DNA of 64,000 nt, taken from assembly GCF_000346465.2 (NCBI RefSeq), contig NC_034015.1, positions 17,593,510-17,657,509 on the forward strand, read 5' to 3'. The notes under the pieces are model-generated. The model was given only the letters and a program-made list of their open reading frames with translations, searched no databases and had not been told where the DNA came from. The position numbers were made by a program, and so were the translations under genes. Positions 31,793 through 44,246 of this stretch are shown in pieces (the first letter of the stretch is position 1; each line of letters opens with the position of its first letter). Source of the stretch: Prunus persica (taxonomy: Eukaryota; Streptophyta; Magnoliopsida; Rosales; Rosaceae).

Positions 31793-31969
31793 AGTGTGTA
31801 CTATTTCCTGTTTTTCGATATAATTTGCAACAAAAATGCAATGGTAGTGTAGCTTCATTAGAGAACCTTAAGCATAGATAGATGCAAGGGTTTAGCTTGG
31901 TATATTTAATTTTTGCCTTGCTTATAATATAAGGAGCCAACAAGTTACCTTCCACTTGTTACAGCTTGT

Positions 31970-34010
31970 TCAAGAGAGGCTCCCCAAGGCCTTTGCTTTT
32001 TCTCTGAGAATAAATTTCTGTATCTTTCCAGTTGCAGTTTTTGGTATATCATCGAGAATTACTGTCCGGGGAGCCATATAATGAGGCAAGTTATCCCGGC
32101 AGAATTCGATTAGGTCTTGAGCTTTGAGATGATCAAATCCCTCCTTCAATTTCACAAATGCACAAGGAGTCTGCCCCCAATGGTTATCTGGGCGTGCAAC
32201 AACTGCAGCCTCAAGAACTGCTGGATGGCTAAAAAAAACTGTTTCCACCTCAACTGTACTTATGTTCTCTCCCCCAGATATGATTATATCTTTCAAGCGG
32301 TCCTTCACTTCGATGTAGTTATCGGGATGTTTCACAGCTAAATCCCCACTTCGAAACCATCCACCTCTAAAAGCTTCCTTTGTTGCTTTCAAGTCTTTAA
32401 GATAACCACTCATGACAGTGTTTCCCCTGAACATAATCTCACCCATTGTTTTACCATCAGGTGTTACACTTTCCATAGTGACAGGATCTTTTATGTCAAC
32501 CTCTTCTAAACCAAGATGCTGCACCCCTTGTCGAGCTTTAAGCTTTGATCTTTCGTTGGAAGGCAGAGAATCCCACTCTGGTTTCCATGAGCAATAAGTC
32601 CCTGGACCATAAGTTTCTGTTAGACCATACAAGTGATTTACTCCAAACCCCAGTTCTTCCATCTTGAAAAGGATTTGTGGTGGGGGTGGTGAACCACCCG
32701 TCATTATTTCCACCTTGCGAGGAAGTGGCCTCTGGTCACTGACCAGTGAATTAACAATCATGTTCAAGACAGTTGGTGCCCCTCCCATGTGTGTGACATT
32801 GTATTGAACTATGTTGTCAAATATGTATTTTGGATTGACTTTTCTGAGGCATATGTTAGTGCCACCCTGAGCAGCCACCCCCCAAGTGAGGCACCACCCA
32901 TTGCAGTGAAACATAGGCACAGTCCATAGATAAACAGGCATTGAGCCTATTCCATGAAGCAGAACCGTAGACAATGCGTTAAGATAAGCGCCCCGGTGAC
33001 TATAAACAACCCCTTTCGGCCTGGATGTTGTGCCGGAGGTATAATTTACACTGATAGGATCCCATTCACTCCTTGGCCTTCTTATCTCAAATCCACAATT
33101 TCCAGTTTCCAGAAGACTTTCATATTCATAGGTGTGTGAAGTGCATATGGTGGGAGATGTGCTAGACGACCCATCAGAGTCAGCAATTAAAACAAGAATA
33201 GGTGGTTTTGAATCTGTTTTTTGGGTGAGAAGATCAAGTGCTCCTTGGGCAATTTCAAGTAACTGGTAGTCTACAAAGACGATTTTCGCCTCGGAATGAC
33301 TCAGCAGGACAGATATCATAGCTGAATCAAGGCGTGCATTTAGTGTACAAAGAACTCCCCCTGCCATTGGAACTGCAAAATGCAGCTCATACATGGCTGG
33401 GACATTAGGAGCCAAGGTTGCAACCTGGTTCAACAATGCAAATGCTCAAACATGAAAACAGGCTTCATCCGCAACTTCTTTGACTAATAATTTAACATAA
33501 TAAATACGAAAATTAAATCAAAATTTTATGTACGATTTTGAGGTATCTGTCAAGAAAACATGATTATTCTGAAATGGGAAAAACTGAAGAAACATGAAAC
33601 AATTAAGCAGCACAGAAAGCAGTGAATTAAAGAAGCCAAAAAAAAACATGAAGAGAAAAAAACCAACTCACCACATCACCAGGGGAAATTCCCAACTGGG
33701 TTAAAGCAGAAGCTAGTTTCAGACAGCGTTCATGAGTTTGAGCCCAGGTATATTTCAGACATCCATAGACCAGTGAGGTCCTGTCTGTGTAGGCCTTTGC
33801 AGCTCGCTCCAAGAACACTATTGGAGATAAAGGAACATGGTTGGCTGGGCACCGAACAAGGCCCTCCATAGATTTCCATGACTCTGGCTCAAAATTATTC
33901 CCAGAGAAGTGAGAGCAGAAACGATAATAATGAACAACACCAGGACGAAAATGATAAGGACTGATGACAGAAGCCAAGCGAGTGAACGAGTTCTTGACCA
34001 AGTGGTTCAT
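31970..34010 (-). CDS. AAE2: Acyl-activating enzyme 2 (AAE2-like acyl-CoA synthetase), 2 exons
   Basis: Adenylates a carboxylic acid and transfers it to CoA; the natural substrate of AAE2 is not settled. Exon 1 is 34010-33672 and ends in GDV before GTGAGT. Exon 2 is 33424-31970 and starts VATLAPN, joining in phase 0, 597 residues in total (Arabidopsis AAE2 has about 603). The first 40 or so residues are rich in Arg, Ser and His with no acids, like a mitochondrial presequence. Intact family motifs: [12 protein letters not shown] near residue 240, [31 protein letters not shown] and the catalytic lysine in ATGKIQK near residue 580. It ends LGSLS, close to Arabidopsis AAE2. A broken tandem copy lies downstream at 28.1-29.5 kb. 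Confidence 0.92.
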
Positions 34011-35546
34011 GGTCTTGACGGAGATGACAAGGGGATTTCTGAAAATTCTGTGTCTCTATGAATATTGGATAATTGGATTGTCTACGAGAACGTTAGTTGG
34101 TCAGAAGAAGTGGTTTGTTAGTACCGATTCCTAGGCTGGTAGCTGACACTGAAAAGATAACTACTAGGGGTAAATTTCATGTTGGTGCCATGCTAATCTT
34201 GCCACATATGGTAACAATGTTTATTTTGCTAGACTGGCATGAGGCCAGGCAACATTAGATTTGGTAACAACATTATTTTAGCCGTTAGATGGATGAATTC
34301 ATTCGTATTCTATTATGATATAGGTTAATTTCGATTTAATGGATAGTGAAAGCATGATGAATTCACCCTATTCTATTATAATTTATAGTATAAATTAATT
34401 TGATTCATTCATTGGATTGTGTAAGGTTGATGCACCCTTGATCGATACTTTAGATAAAAAAATTATATTTTATATTGTTTGATTGTTTTTTTTATAAGAG
34501 AACCTTATCATGTAGCAAAAGACGTGTGTTTTGGATTTCAAGTTAAAAGTCTCTAGATAGCTGATAAAGACTGCTTGGCCGGATTTGACTAATGGACACG
34601 GGATATGGTTATTTTCAATGGAAAGGAGTTATAAATAACTTGGCAACACAAATGGACTTTAATTATATAATATAATATGGGTTCGTTTGGAGAAAAATTT
34701 GCATGTAACGGAAATGCCACCGTACTGATATTTCAAACTTATACAAATTACCATATGTTTTAACTTTTCAACATGAAAATGGGTGATATACTTGGAATAT
34801 TATTATGATATATGGGCATACAAAAAATTCATACTTTTTTAGATATAGAAGCCAATCTTATCACTACATTCTCTCAATAAAGAAATAAATAATAACAACT
34901 ATTGCATTATTGCTATGCTATGAGAACCAGTTGGACGTTTTAATGTTAGGCCAATTTTCTTCTATTTTATTGGCCCCATGGCTTCAAACATTTATCAGCC
35001 CAGCACCTTACCAGCACACTTGATGCAGCAAGCCTAGTGAACCCAACAACAAGAGCCTACGGTCCAACTATAGCCCAGCCCCATTTTGGCGGCCTCCTCA
35101 AAAAACCCCAGGCGTAAAATGGGCCAAAGATCAACTACAGCCCAGCCCATTGCAGAAACCCTTCTCTATAAACTCAAAAATTGATGCTGCGACTGCGTGT
35201 ATGCACAAGTTCAAAAGCCTTTGTTCCTGGTTCATGGTGAATTCAATTTTCAATGTACACAATTGAACCCCAATAAAAAATGGACCAGTGTGTTGGTAAA
35301 GTTTATGAACAGAGTAGGAATGAGCATAAACTTGATCAGGATTTTGTATGAAAAAAACACCAGAGATCAGTGTTGTTCATCTTTGAGAATTATTATGAAA
35401 CAAAATTTGTGAATAATATCTAAAGGCAATCAAAGAATTATGTTAAAAATGTTGGAAAATTTCTGGGGGGTAACACTCCCCCCTTGCCAAATCCAAAAAT
35501 TCTATGGGATGAACAGTAGTAGCTCGAGAATACCTTCTCTTCTCTG
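34011..35546. other. AAE2 upstream region and IDH1 3' flank, no gene seen
   Basis: Non-coding. The first 150 bp should contain the AAE2 promoter and leader. The rest is AT-rich apart from a C-rich patch at about 34975-35170 with repeated CAGCCCAGC-like phrases. No element ends are identified. Confidence 0.45.
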
Positions 35547-38241
35547 TCATTCTAGGGCAGCAATGACTCCATCAACAACCTCTTGGGTGGTGCTTTGTCC
35601 TCCGAGGTCTTTTGTCCTGCATTTACCCTCTAATATGACTCGCGCCACGGCAGTTTCTAGTCGATCAGCAAAGGAAGGAAACTGCAGATGTCTCAACATC
35701 ATGGCGGATGAGAGAAGCAGGGCCACTGGGTTTGCTTTCTTTTTATCCAATATTTTCTGATTTCCCACGTTCCCTGCAGAAGCGCCTTGCTCGAAAATAG
35801 CATGATCAGCCCCAACATTGCCTGCAGGCAAAACACCAGAACCATCATTGTTAATTTCCAACAAGAAACACATTGTTCAAAAATGGATCAGGTTTCTTTT
35901 TACCTATAATTTTTCATTTGAAAGGGGCATTGCTGACAGTATTATAAAGAAGACCGTGAATGGAATATAAATCAAACAGTTGAATTGATATACCTCCTGG
36001 CATGACACCAGTGCCTCCAGCAATACCAGCTGCTGTATTTGCAACTAGATTACCATAAAGATTTGGTGTAACCTGCAAAATGCAAATCAGCCTGCGTCAG
36101 CTGCAAAACTCACTTTGCCTCTTTGATTTATAAAATAAAAACAAAAAACTGAGATAGTTCGACCCAGTAGAATTGTTAAAAGCAACAATCTTTCAAGAAG
36201 AGCAAGAAAACTCACACTGCACTGGTTTTAATTTTACTCATCTTCTCAAACTCCCTTACTTTCTACAATTCAATAATTTTTTCCTAAGAATCTAGAAGGT
36301 ACAATGCTCCAACACAATCAGGTTTTGCTTAACAGAAAGATTACAGCAAAAAGAATTTAACTTCCTAACCAAGGAAATATTCATGGTAATCCATAGTTTT
36401 TTCTCTGACGGAATCAAAGCTTCAGGAATCTTCTAACCCTCATAAGAGATGCCTCATCATTTCTGAGGCATCCTAGGCTGCTCAAAAGTGCTCAACCAAC
36501 AGAAGGTCCAGTCCTACTGTCCCACACAATAATGGTAAGAGATGCAGCATACTTTCTTTATCCAATCTGTACAGTAATAGCCTATCTTTACCATGTGGGG
36601 TTCCATTTTTCTAATAATAAACGAACAATTTGCTTATAACGACCAGATTCACTGAATGTAATTGGCATACCATGACATCAAATTGCTCAGGCTTCGAAAC
36701 AAGTTGCATGCAACAGTTGTCCACAATTATTTCCTTGTAGTCAATCCCAGGATACTTTGTGGCCACCTCACGACAAGACTCTAAGAACAGGCCATCTCCA
36801 AGCTTCATAATGTTTGCTTTGTGCACAGCAGTCACCTTCTTTCTGTTGTTTAGGTAAGCGTACTCAAAAGCATATTTAGCAATGCGCTCTGAACAGAACT
36901 TTGTGATCACCTAGCAAAAGAGTAGGTATAAGTGACAAAAATATCCCCAACACTATGCAATATGGAGAGGATAACAAGAAACATTCCTTCAAATTGCAAG
37001 AAATGTAAGGGAAAAGTTTATAAGCAGAAAAAGAAACCCATCAAACAAAGTGATACTCCTGCTACAATTACTAGATCACTTTCTATAGATTGAATGCTAA
37101 AATATCACAAACTCAATCAACATACAACCACTTAACAGCACTTGCAATTGAAGAACAAACATTTCCTGCAATGAACATATCACAATCTTCCATGCATTCG
37201 AGAATATTTTGCGTGTCATCCTCACATATGGCCTCACTCCCACGACACGCATGCCGGTCCCAGTGCCATCTAAAAGTGGGTCCCACGTACATGTTGAACA
37301 GAGGGAGGTCATATACAACAGTCACATGCAATGGTTCCCATAGTGTGGGACCGCATAGGTCAGTCAGTGCAATCTTTTTTTTTTTTTTGGTCAACAGTCA
37401 GTGCAATCTTAACAATGAATTATAAGAGAGAATAATTTCAATCACTACCGTAGGACCATTGCCAAACATGTGTCATGTGTCACATTTTCTCACTTTTTTA
37501 AATAAATGCAATCAGAATGTTAAACATAGTTAATTACCATGTACTGAATATGATTACCCTATACTTAACCTTAAACAAATTCAATTCCACATGATTAAAC
37601 TAGAAAACGACAAAACCCAATCAATAATCAAACAATAAACCAAATAACAACAAAAACCCAAACAGTATTATTCAAACATTAAGAAATCTAAAAATCCAAA
37701 CAGAATTTGATATATATACCTTAAGGCTTTCAACGACGCCAGGAACAACCTCATGCTCGAGCCCCGAGTACTCGCCCTCCGTATTCTCCCTAATCACAAC
37801 AATGTCGACGTTCTCATGCTTAGTGACGAGGCCCGGCAGATTGACGCAGTTGACGAGCGAAGCGTAGAGATCGAGCTCTTTCCTCAGCTGCAAATTGAGC
37901 GAGCTCACGCCGCCGCCCATGGGCGTCGCGAGCCCTCCCTTCAAGCACACCTTGTTCTTCTTGATCGACTCGATCACCTCGTTTGGAACCTTCGGCATGT
38001 CGCCGTGGACCTCGAAGGTCTCGAAGTATACCGGCGCGTGCATTGCGTCCATGACCTGCTCGACGGCGTTGGTCACCAGGGGACCGATGCCGTCTCCGGG
38101 AATTAGGGTTACGGCGCGGGGGGCGCCGTCGCCGGGTCGGGGCATGTAGGTGACGGATCGTGTAGGGTTGGCGGGGGCGAGGGTCGGGGTGGTTGGTTTG
38201 GTGAGAAGGTGGCGGAGGATGGGTACGGATCTTCGGGCCAT
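35547..38241 (-). CDS. IDH1: NAD-dependent isocitrate dehydrogenase regulatory subunit 1, mitochondrial, 4 exons
   Basis: Regulatory subunit of the mitochondrial NAD-IDH that oxidises isocitrate to 2-oxoglutarate in the TCA cycle. Exons, in minus-strand order: 38241-37720, 36910-36671, 36072-35994 and 35821-35547, all with GT-AG borders, giving 371 residues. The first 30 or so residues ([13 protein letters not shown]...) form a mitochondrial presequence ending near [12 protein letters not shown]. Family stretches: [55 protein letters not shown] and [13 protein letters not shown]. The Leu/Val-rich [10 protein letters not shown], where catalytic subunits keep the Arg-rich isocitrate site, marks the regulatory type. 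It is very close to Arabidopsis IDH1. A (GA)n tract lies in the leader, and a copy of that leader is at 22.9 kb. Confidence 0.95.
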
Positions 38242-38372
38242 GGCGGTTAGGGTCCGATTGGGATTTTGGACTTTTCGGGAGAGTAGGGCTTGTTTGGGGG
38301 ACCGGTGATTTGATGTTGATGTTCACGCTTATGCGATCCGAGAAGACATTTGCGGAGAAAAGACGCCGAATC

Positions 38373-38376
<4 letters not shown>

Positions 38377-38411
<35 letters not shown>
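38377..38411. repeat. (GA)n microsatellite in the IDH1 leader
   Basis: About 17 GA units about 140 bp upstream of the IDH1 start codon, probably in the 5' untranslated region or core promoter. GA-rich leaders are common in plant genes. Confidence 0.85.
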
Positions 38412-38415
<4 letters not shown>

Positions 38416-38519
38416 ACTGGAATGTGAAGATTCTCAAGAACATTAACTTTTTATTTTTATTTATTGAAAATTTTATTGTTTGAGTGAAAGTGATAAAAAG
38501 CTTGGTGGGCCAGAAATGG

Positions 38520-39084
38520 TAAGGACCGTCCAGGGCTCTATGAATGGTGGGCCCCGGTGGGGAACAGTTGGACTGCATGCAGAGCCCACAATTAGAAAAA
38601 GCAGCGGCAGAGCAGTGCGCGGGAAAAAGGTGCCATTTTTCCGGAGATTATTTGTTTGACCAAAAAAAAAGGAGGTCGACGAGATTAATAAACATAAAGA
38701 CATTCCACTTTAAAGCTTTTTAATATGTTAATCAGGGCGTGTTCGTGCGGGTTTCTATGTCATACAACAGATTTAGAGGTCAACAAATTCATATTGTAGT
38801 ATGGTCAAATAAGTCCGTTGTTTTTCAAAGATTATAAACTTATAGAAACGATTAGAATTTCACCATATGCAGATTACATTTTAAAGAAAGTTAAGTTTTT
38901 TATTTAAAAATAAATTGACAATAAAAAAATAACTCAACTTTTTATAAACACGCATACAAGATTCTTTACACGTGAGGATGTAAACCTTACAAATTTCACC
39001 ATATTTACTAGATGGCTCTACAAATTTGCACCACAGAATTGTTCACCACTACCCTCAATCATTACATATATTATATATATACCT
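38520..39084. other. Intergenic, no gene seen
   Basis: Upstream of IDH1. AT-rich, without supportable coding sequence or element ends up to the hAT-type element at 39093. Confidence 0.45.
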
Positions 39085-39092
39085 GTAAAAGT
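39085..39092. repeat. Target site duplication, left (GTAAAAGT)
   Basis: Perfect 8-bp match to 41329-41336. Confidence 0.92.
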
Positions 39093-39662
39093 TAGGGGTG
39101 GGCATTTGAACCGCAAAACCGCAAAACCGAACCAAACCAATCCGGAAAAAACCGAAAAAAACCGTGTTGACCAAAAAAGTCAAAAACCGAGAAAAATCCA
39201 AACCGAACCGGTTCAGACCGGTTCCGGTTCCGGTTTTCCATCCTAAGGAACCGGTCCAATCCGAACCGGTCCAATAGAATTAATTTATATATTTTTTAAA
39301 TATTATATATATTTATATTTGAAATTATATATATTTTCATACCTGTCAAATTTTGATTGGGTGTGTATGCTGCTACCATAGGTAGCGCACACACAGGATT
39401 ACACCAAATTCAGATTGGGTTTTTTCATTCTTCGTTCTTTCCTCTCCTTCCCATTTAGTTTCATACTCACTCAGCCAGCCGCCAGCCAGCCGCCAGCCAC
39501 CGATTCCAAACCTCTCTCTCAACCAGCACGTCACAGTCACACCCCTCTCTGCCGCCGCTCTTCTCTTAGCCTCTCAGTCGTTGCATTGCAGGTCAGATTC
39601 TCTCTCTATCTCTCTCCTTTTTTTTTTTCTTTCCCCAATTCAATTTTCTGACTCTCTCTGGC

Positions 39663-40046
39663 ATGGCTGTGAAGGCCAGGTTTAGGTCTTCCAAGGGTGG
39701 TGCTGGGGTCTTGGAGCGCCCAAAGTTTGACCAATCCCAATTTGACCCTGCTACCCAGCTTGAACAAGGTACCTACTTTATCATTTATCCTTCAACTGTC
39801 TTGATTTTTCTCATCTGGGATTTTTGTTTTGTATTCAATAGTTGAGATTTGTTATGAAAAGGGGGAGAAAAACATATTAGAAAACCCAATTGCAATGTAG
39901 CATTGTACTGTACTATTCTTCTGCCTTATTTAATGTTGAAATTACAGGAGGAGATATTGGACGACTCAAGGACAAGAGAGGTATTGGGAGTAGGGATAGT
40001 TACAGAGTTTTGCTGGTTGATGATGTTCGCCACACTGAGAAATTAG
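39663..40046 (+). pseudogene. ClpS-like protein gene fragment, exons 1-2 (captured)
   Basis: ClpS-type adaptors deliver substrates to Clp proteases. Exon 1 is 39663-39768, starting MAVKARFRSSKGGAG. Exon 2 is 39948-40046 and contains GDIGRLKDKRG and YRVLLVDDVRHTEKL. Both have correct donor and acceptor sites, and the joined frame is open for 68 codons. The following exons, which should carry most of the ClpS fold, are absent. The 5' leader (about 39370-39662) appears to have come along with it. It lies entirely inside the hAT-type element, so it is a captured fragment. The ClpS assignment rests on the YRVLLVDD region and is moderately sure. Confidence 0.65.
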
Positions 40047-40719
40047 GTAATTTCCTTTTCCTACATATACATGACATTGATATATACAACTCTACCAGAC
40101 TTTTTTTACTGCAAGACTTAATGTACTCTTTGGTTTGGAAACAGTTTATAATTTAGTAGATTTATTTGGCAAATTTATTAATGCAATTGTTTATTTTTTA
40201 CAATTGTACTAATCCAATTCAATTTGGCAAATTTTCGAAGTTGGCATTATTCTGCAGAAAATAGAAAACTCTGCAGCCTAGTCTATTTTGGATTTAGTCT
40301 TTGACTGGCTTCCTTAACTCGGAATTCGATGAATTTTTGATATGTTGAAGTTTTATATGTCTACGTGTGATCTGGAAATGTTCACACCATTTTGAATCAA
40401 AATGGATTTTTAATGATTTCCCAAAGGCATAGTGTTCCTGCCTAAATTGTTTAACAAAACTGAAGTTTCTGTTTTTAATGGAAGTCTTTGATTTTTTTTA
40501 TTAGTCCAGAGCAGAATCATGATCAGAGGCTTTTCTAAGAGATAGAATTGTCCTAAGAAATGGATATATTGGTTTAACAAACCCAACAAGTGGAAGTGGG
40601 TTGTAAATCAAAGTGTTAATGTGAGTATGTTGATCCTTTGATTTTTTTTATGTAGATATTATGAGTTCATCCACACCTAGCACCATAGCTCCAACTACTT
40701 TTCAATGTTAGGAGGAATT

Positions 40720-41070
40720 TAATTTGGGTTGTAATGTATATTTGGTTGAATTTGGGTTGTATTTGGCTAGTAATTTATTTTGGAACTTATTTTGTTGAAG
40801 TTTGATTTAATTTGGGTTGTAATTTATATGTTGAAGTTGGATTGAATTTGGATTGTATTTTTGTTGAAGTTGGATTCATTTTGATGATGTTGAAGTTGGA
40901 TTGAATTTTTGTTGAAGTTGGATTCATTTGAATTTGGATTGTATTTTTGTTGAAGTTGGATTCATTTTGATGATGTTGAAGTTGGATTGAATTTTTGTTT
41001 AAGTTGGATTCATTTGAATTTGGATTGTATTTTTGTTGAAGTTGGATTCATTTTGATGTGTTGAAAGCTT
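40720..41070. repeat. Tandem TTGAAGTTGGATT repeat
   Basis: Repeated phrases TTGTTGAAGTTGGATTCATT, TTTGATGATGTTGAAG and GAATTTGGATTGTATT in two nested periods. It lies within the captured-gene element and has no stable coding frame. Confidence 0.8.
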
Positions 41071-41135
41071 GATGGAACCTCAAATTTGGGGTATGTTAGT
41101 ATATAAATACATTTTGGGCAGATTTGTTAAATTTT

Positions 41136-41166
<31 letters not shown>

Positions 41167-41328
41167 CCGGAACCGCAGGAACCGAACCGGAACCGGACAG
41201 GTCTGGTTTGGTTCGGATTTCTGTATGGATGTTGAGCAGAACCGGTCCAAACCGAACCGGTCTGCACTATCGGATCAGGTTCTATTTTTTCCCCGAAACC
41301 GATCCAAACCGAACCGTGCCCAGCCCTA

Positions 41329-41336
41329 GTAAAAGT
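41329..41336. repeat. Target site duplication, right (GTAAAAGT)
   Basis: Perfect partner of 39085-39092. Confidence 0.92.
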
Positions 41337-41515
41337 TGTGTTTTTTTATAAAAAAAAAATGAAAGCTACTCAGTTCACTTTTGTTTTAAATATTAAATTG
41401 AAGGCAGGACCATTGCCTATGTTCTATTTTGGTCAAGCTCTGGTTGAGATTCTTCTTGGTCATAGAAATCTTCAATATTTGTCCACTTACAATAATATAA
41501 TATGAACCCTCCATT

Positions 41516-41551
<36 letters not shown>

Positions 41552-44246
41552 ATCTAAAGTTATTGTTGTTTTTTTTACTGCTCCCTGGATATTGTTTCAT
41601 TGGCATACAATTGTTGGAGAAATGAACCCATCAACCCAACAAATGGAAAAAGTGTGAGTCGGATGTGCATCAGCTAACGTGTAATTTTCTAATGAATCCC
41701 AGATGCCAAAGATGCCATTGTCTTCTTGTAATAATCCTAGATGTCTTGAATAAAATTCTGAATGATTGGAAGAGCAATGATTAGTTATACAATATGGTTG
41801 GAGTTGGGAGGGAAGGGAAAGGCCATACAAAAATGAATGGAGGAATGTCTCTGGCCGAGTACATGACCACATTCAATCTCAAATGTCCCAATCCAATCCT
41901 CCTATCATACGGGTGGCTTTTTTCTTTTTGTGGGCTTTCATTTCACGTGCCTACAGTAACACTAGTAAAGTAACTCACTAAGTCACTTGCACCTTCCTCA
42001 TCTCCTTTGTCAGCTTCTGCACCCTTTGCGGCGAAGGACACTTTATCCGTGCGCACTTGCGGTGCTCATTTTGGATGGAGCAAAATTCATGAGGCGATGG
42101 CAAGTCTGGTTATGATTATTAAGAGACTGATTAACCCCTTAATTTATAATTAGATAGATGATACATTAGCAGCAAATGTATCATATGTCTATTAATTATA
42201 GTCAAATGTGCAACAATGCTAATTTTGATGTTCAAATTTCATCACGCTTCTTTGGTTTATTGGTTAGGATGGATTTTTCATACAAGTAATAATCAAAGGG
42301 TTTAATAAATTGGTGTGCTTTCTAAAAGTTAGTGCGTAAAATACAAAAATAATGCATCGAGTTGTGATTAATCTATAACTTAATAAAATATAATAAATTT
42401 ATTCATCGATCAAACAGCTACAAATTATATTCGAATACAATACGAATTGCTATTCCGAATAAATTTCATGAATCATTAATTTTTAACATAAAATAAAAAA
42501 TCATAACACCATGCTGGGATAACATGCACGTCCCATCGAGTTACATATGTCGTAGACGTATTTTGTCTTAAGTTGTTCGACCCACCTCAATCAATTTTAG
42601 AAAAGCATTGTTGATCAATGAATGCATAAGATAGAGACGATATGCATAAGACCCCCCTCTCATTCCTTCCATTATTGAAGCAGTAAACGTACATTTAACA
42701 TGATCATGCGATGTCTTCCTAATTGCATTAGCTGATGAGCAGGTAGCTTGTCCTAATTAAACAGGGATGAAGTCAATCAGGTTAATTAAGTGGGTTAAGA
42801 GAGATCGACTTAAGTCTAACTCATATACCTGAGTTAGCTCCATGAGTTTATATACCATTTAGGAATGTTTCTACCAAACGTTGTTAGAAGTATTTTAGGT
42901 CTATAATGTAGTTAAGTTTTCTTAAACTAAATGTGAACTTGTATCATTTCTCCAAATTGAATTCACTAAACTAAATTTAGCAATCCTACAAATGAAAGAG
43001 TAATATGGAAGCGACGCATATGTGGTATTCAACTTTTCATACCTAAAGTTAGAAAATCCTTGAATAAATAAGTTGATAAAATTTCCAACAAAAAATTTTC
43101 GTGCATTAGAATGAATTGTCTCCAAACTACTATTTAAAGCCAAGTAGGCTAAGCTACTTTTAACTAGATATTGACAAGAGTAATTGATGATTGACTTATT
43201 GTATTTGCTGATTTCAGTAAAAAAATTCATCATTCTATTCTTCTCAACGAGCTCCTCTCTTATTGAGTTTTCGATTGTCTCGAAGTTCAACCATGTCGTT
43301 GATTCAATGAATCTCCCGCGTCATCATATTCGTCTCAACGAGTCCTTCCTTCATTGGGATTTCGTTTGTCTTCAAGTTCAATCATGTCCTCAAATCGATG
43401 CATCTCCTACTTTAAAGAGTTTAGCTTTAATGTTGTTTTTATGTTATTGATGCTTGGTTTATCCAAGCCCCACTTGGTTGGAGAAACACCTTATTGTCTA
43501 GATGTTATTCATATAACCCTGGTATTTGTACTGGCCCTTGAAACTACTAGCCATTTGCGGCTAGATTACTAACACAACTTCCTCCTGATAAGAAAAAGCT
43601 TTACAAAACATAATTTGTCACACAGCGTTGACTCTTATCTACTAAAAGGAAAAATGGATTCACTATGTTTATTCATGAATCATGACCATGGTGTTAACAT
43701 ATGGTTTACAAAAATACAAAGGGGTGATACACCATTGTTCCATTTCCAAAACATTTAATCAATAAACCTGAGCAATAATAACAAATAACAAATAATAATA
43801 ATAATTACACGAATTTTTACGCAATAAAAAAGACGAAACAGCAGGGGAGGCAAAAAAAGCGTACCAAAATCAGAGCCAGAGGCTTTTAAAAAGGAGAAGA
43901 AAACCCAACTCATGATATGAACCATCCGTTCGAAGAAAATCACAATTATCAAAATCGCTCGCAGAGTCGCAGCCGCGTCTCTATCTTCATCCCAGCCACG
44001 ACAATTTTCTCGCCAAAAATATTGAAAAAAAGGAAACAAACGCGAAGCGAAACGCAGCAATTTCGTCACCTCCGCCACACCAAAGCCACACTCTGCGACA
44101 CACAGGAACCCATACCACCACCACCGCCTTTTCTCTCTCTCTCTCTCTCTCCCCATGCTTCTCGTTATTTATGAGGCTCTCTTTCCCAATCGAGTGATTG
44201 TGATTCAGTAAATCCCTAGCTAGCGAAGCTTCATTTTCAACCTCTC
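41337..44246. other. Intergenic, no gene recognised; SAT promoter at the right end
   Basis: A 2.9 kb stretch without a supportable gene. It contains a (TC)n tract at about 41518-41548 and a second at about 44133-44152 in the likely SAT leader. Small frames at 41597-41872, 42922-43290 and 43184-43572 match no family I know and lack splice structure. Confidence 0.5.

Larger units (their letters stand above)
39093..41328. mobile_element. Non-autonomous hAT-type element (2.24 kb) with captured ClpS-like exons
   Basis: The ends are inverted repeats TAGGGGTGGGCA (left) and TGCCCAGCCCTA (right, one mismatch), flanked by perfect 8-bp target duplications GTAAAAGT. Just inside both ends lie dense AACCGGTTCCGGTT-like subterminal repeats, which also face each other in inverted orientation. 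The interior holds a TC-rich leader, two exons of a host ClpS-like gene, and a tandem repeat at about 40720-41070. There is no transposase, so it must be moved by an enzyme supplied elsewhere. This is a pack-type transposon. Confidence 0.9.

Noticed and set aside
37090..37425. A hidden exon in IDH1 intron 1
   Set aside because: The flanking IDH1 exons join perfectly in phase 0 with family sequence, leaving no place for an extra exon; the frames are incidental.
37820..38578. 252-codon minus-strand frame
   Set aside because: It is a shadow of IDH1 exon 1 in another frame, extended through the GA-rich leader; the composition is not protein-like.
42922..43572. Small frames between the hAT-type element and SAT
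   Set aside because: No conserved motif, no exon borders, AT-driven.
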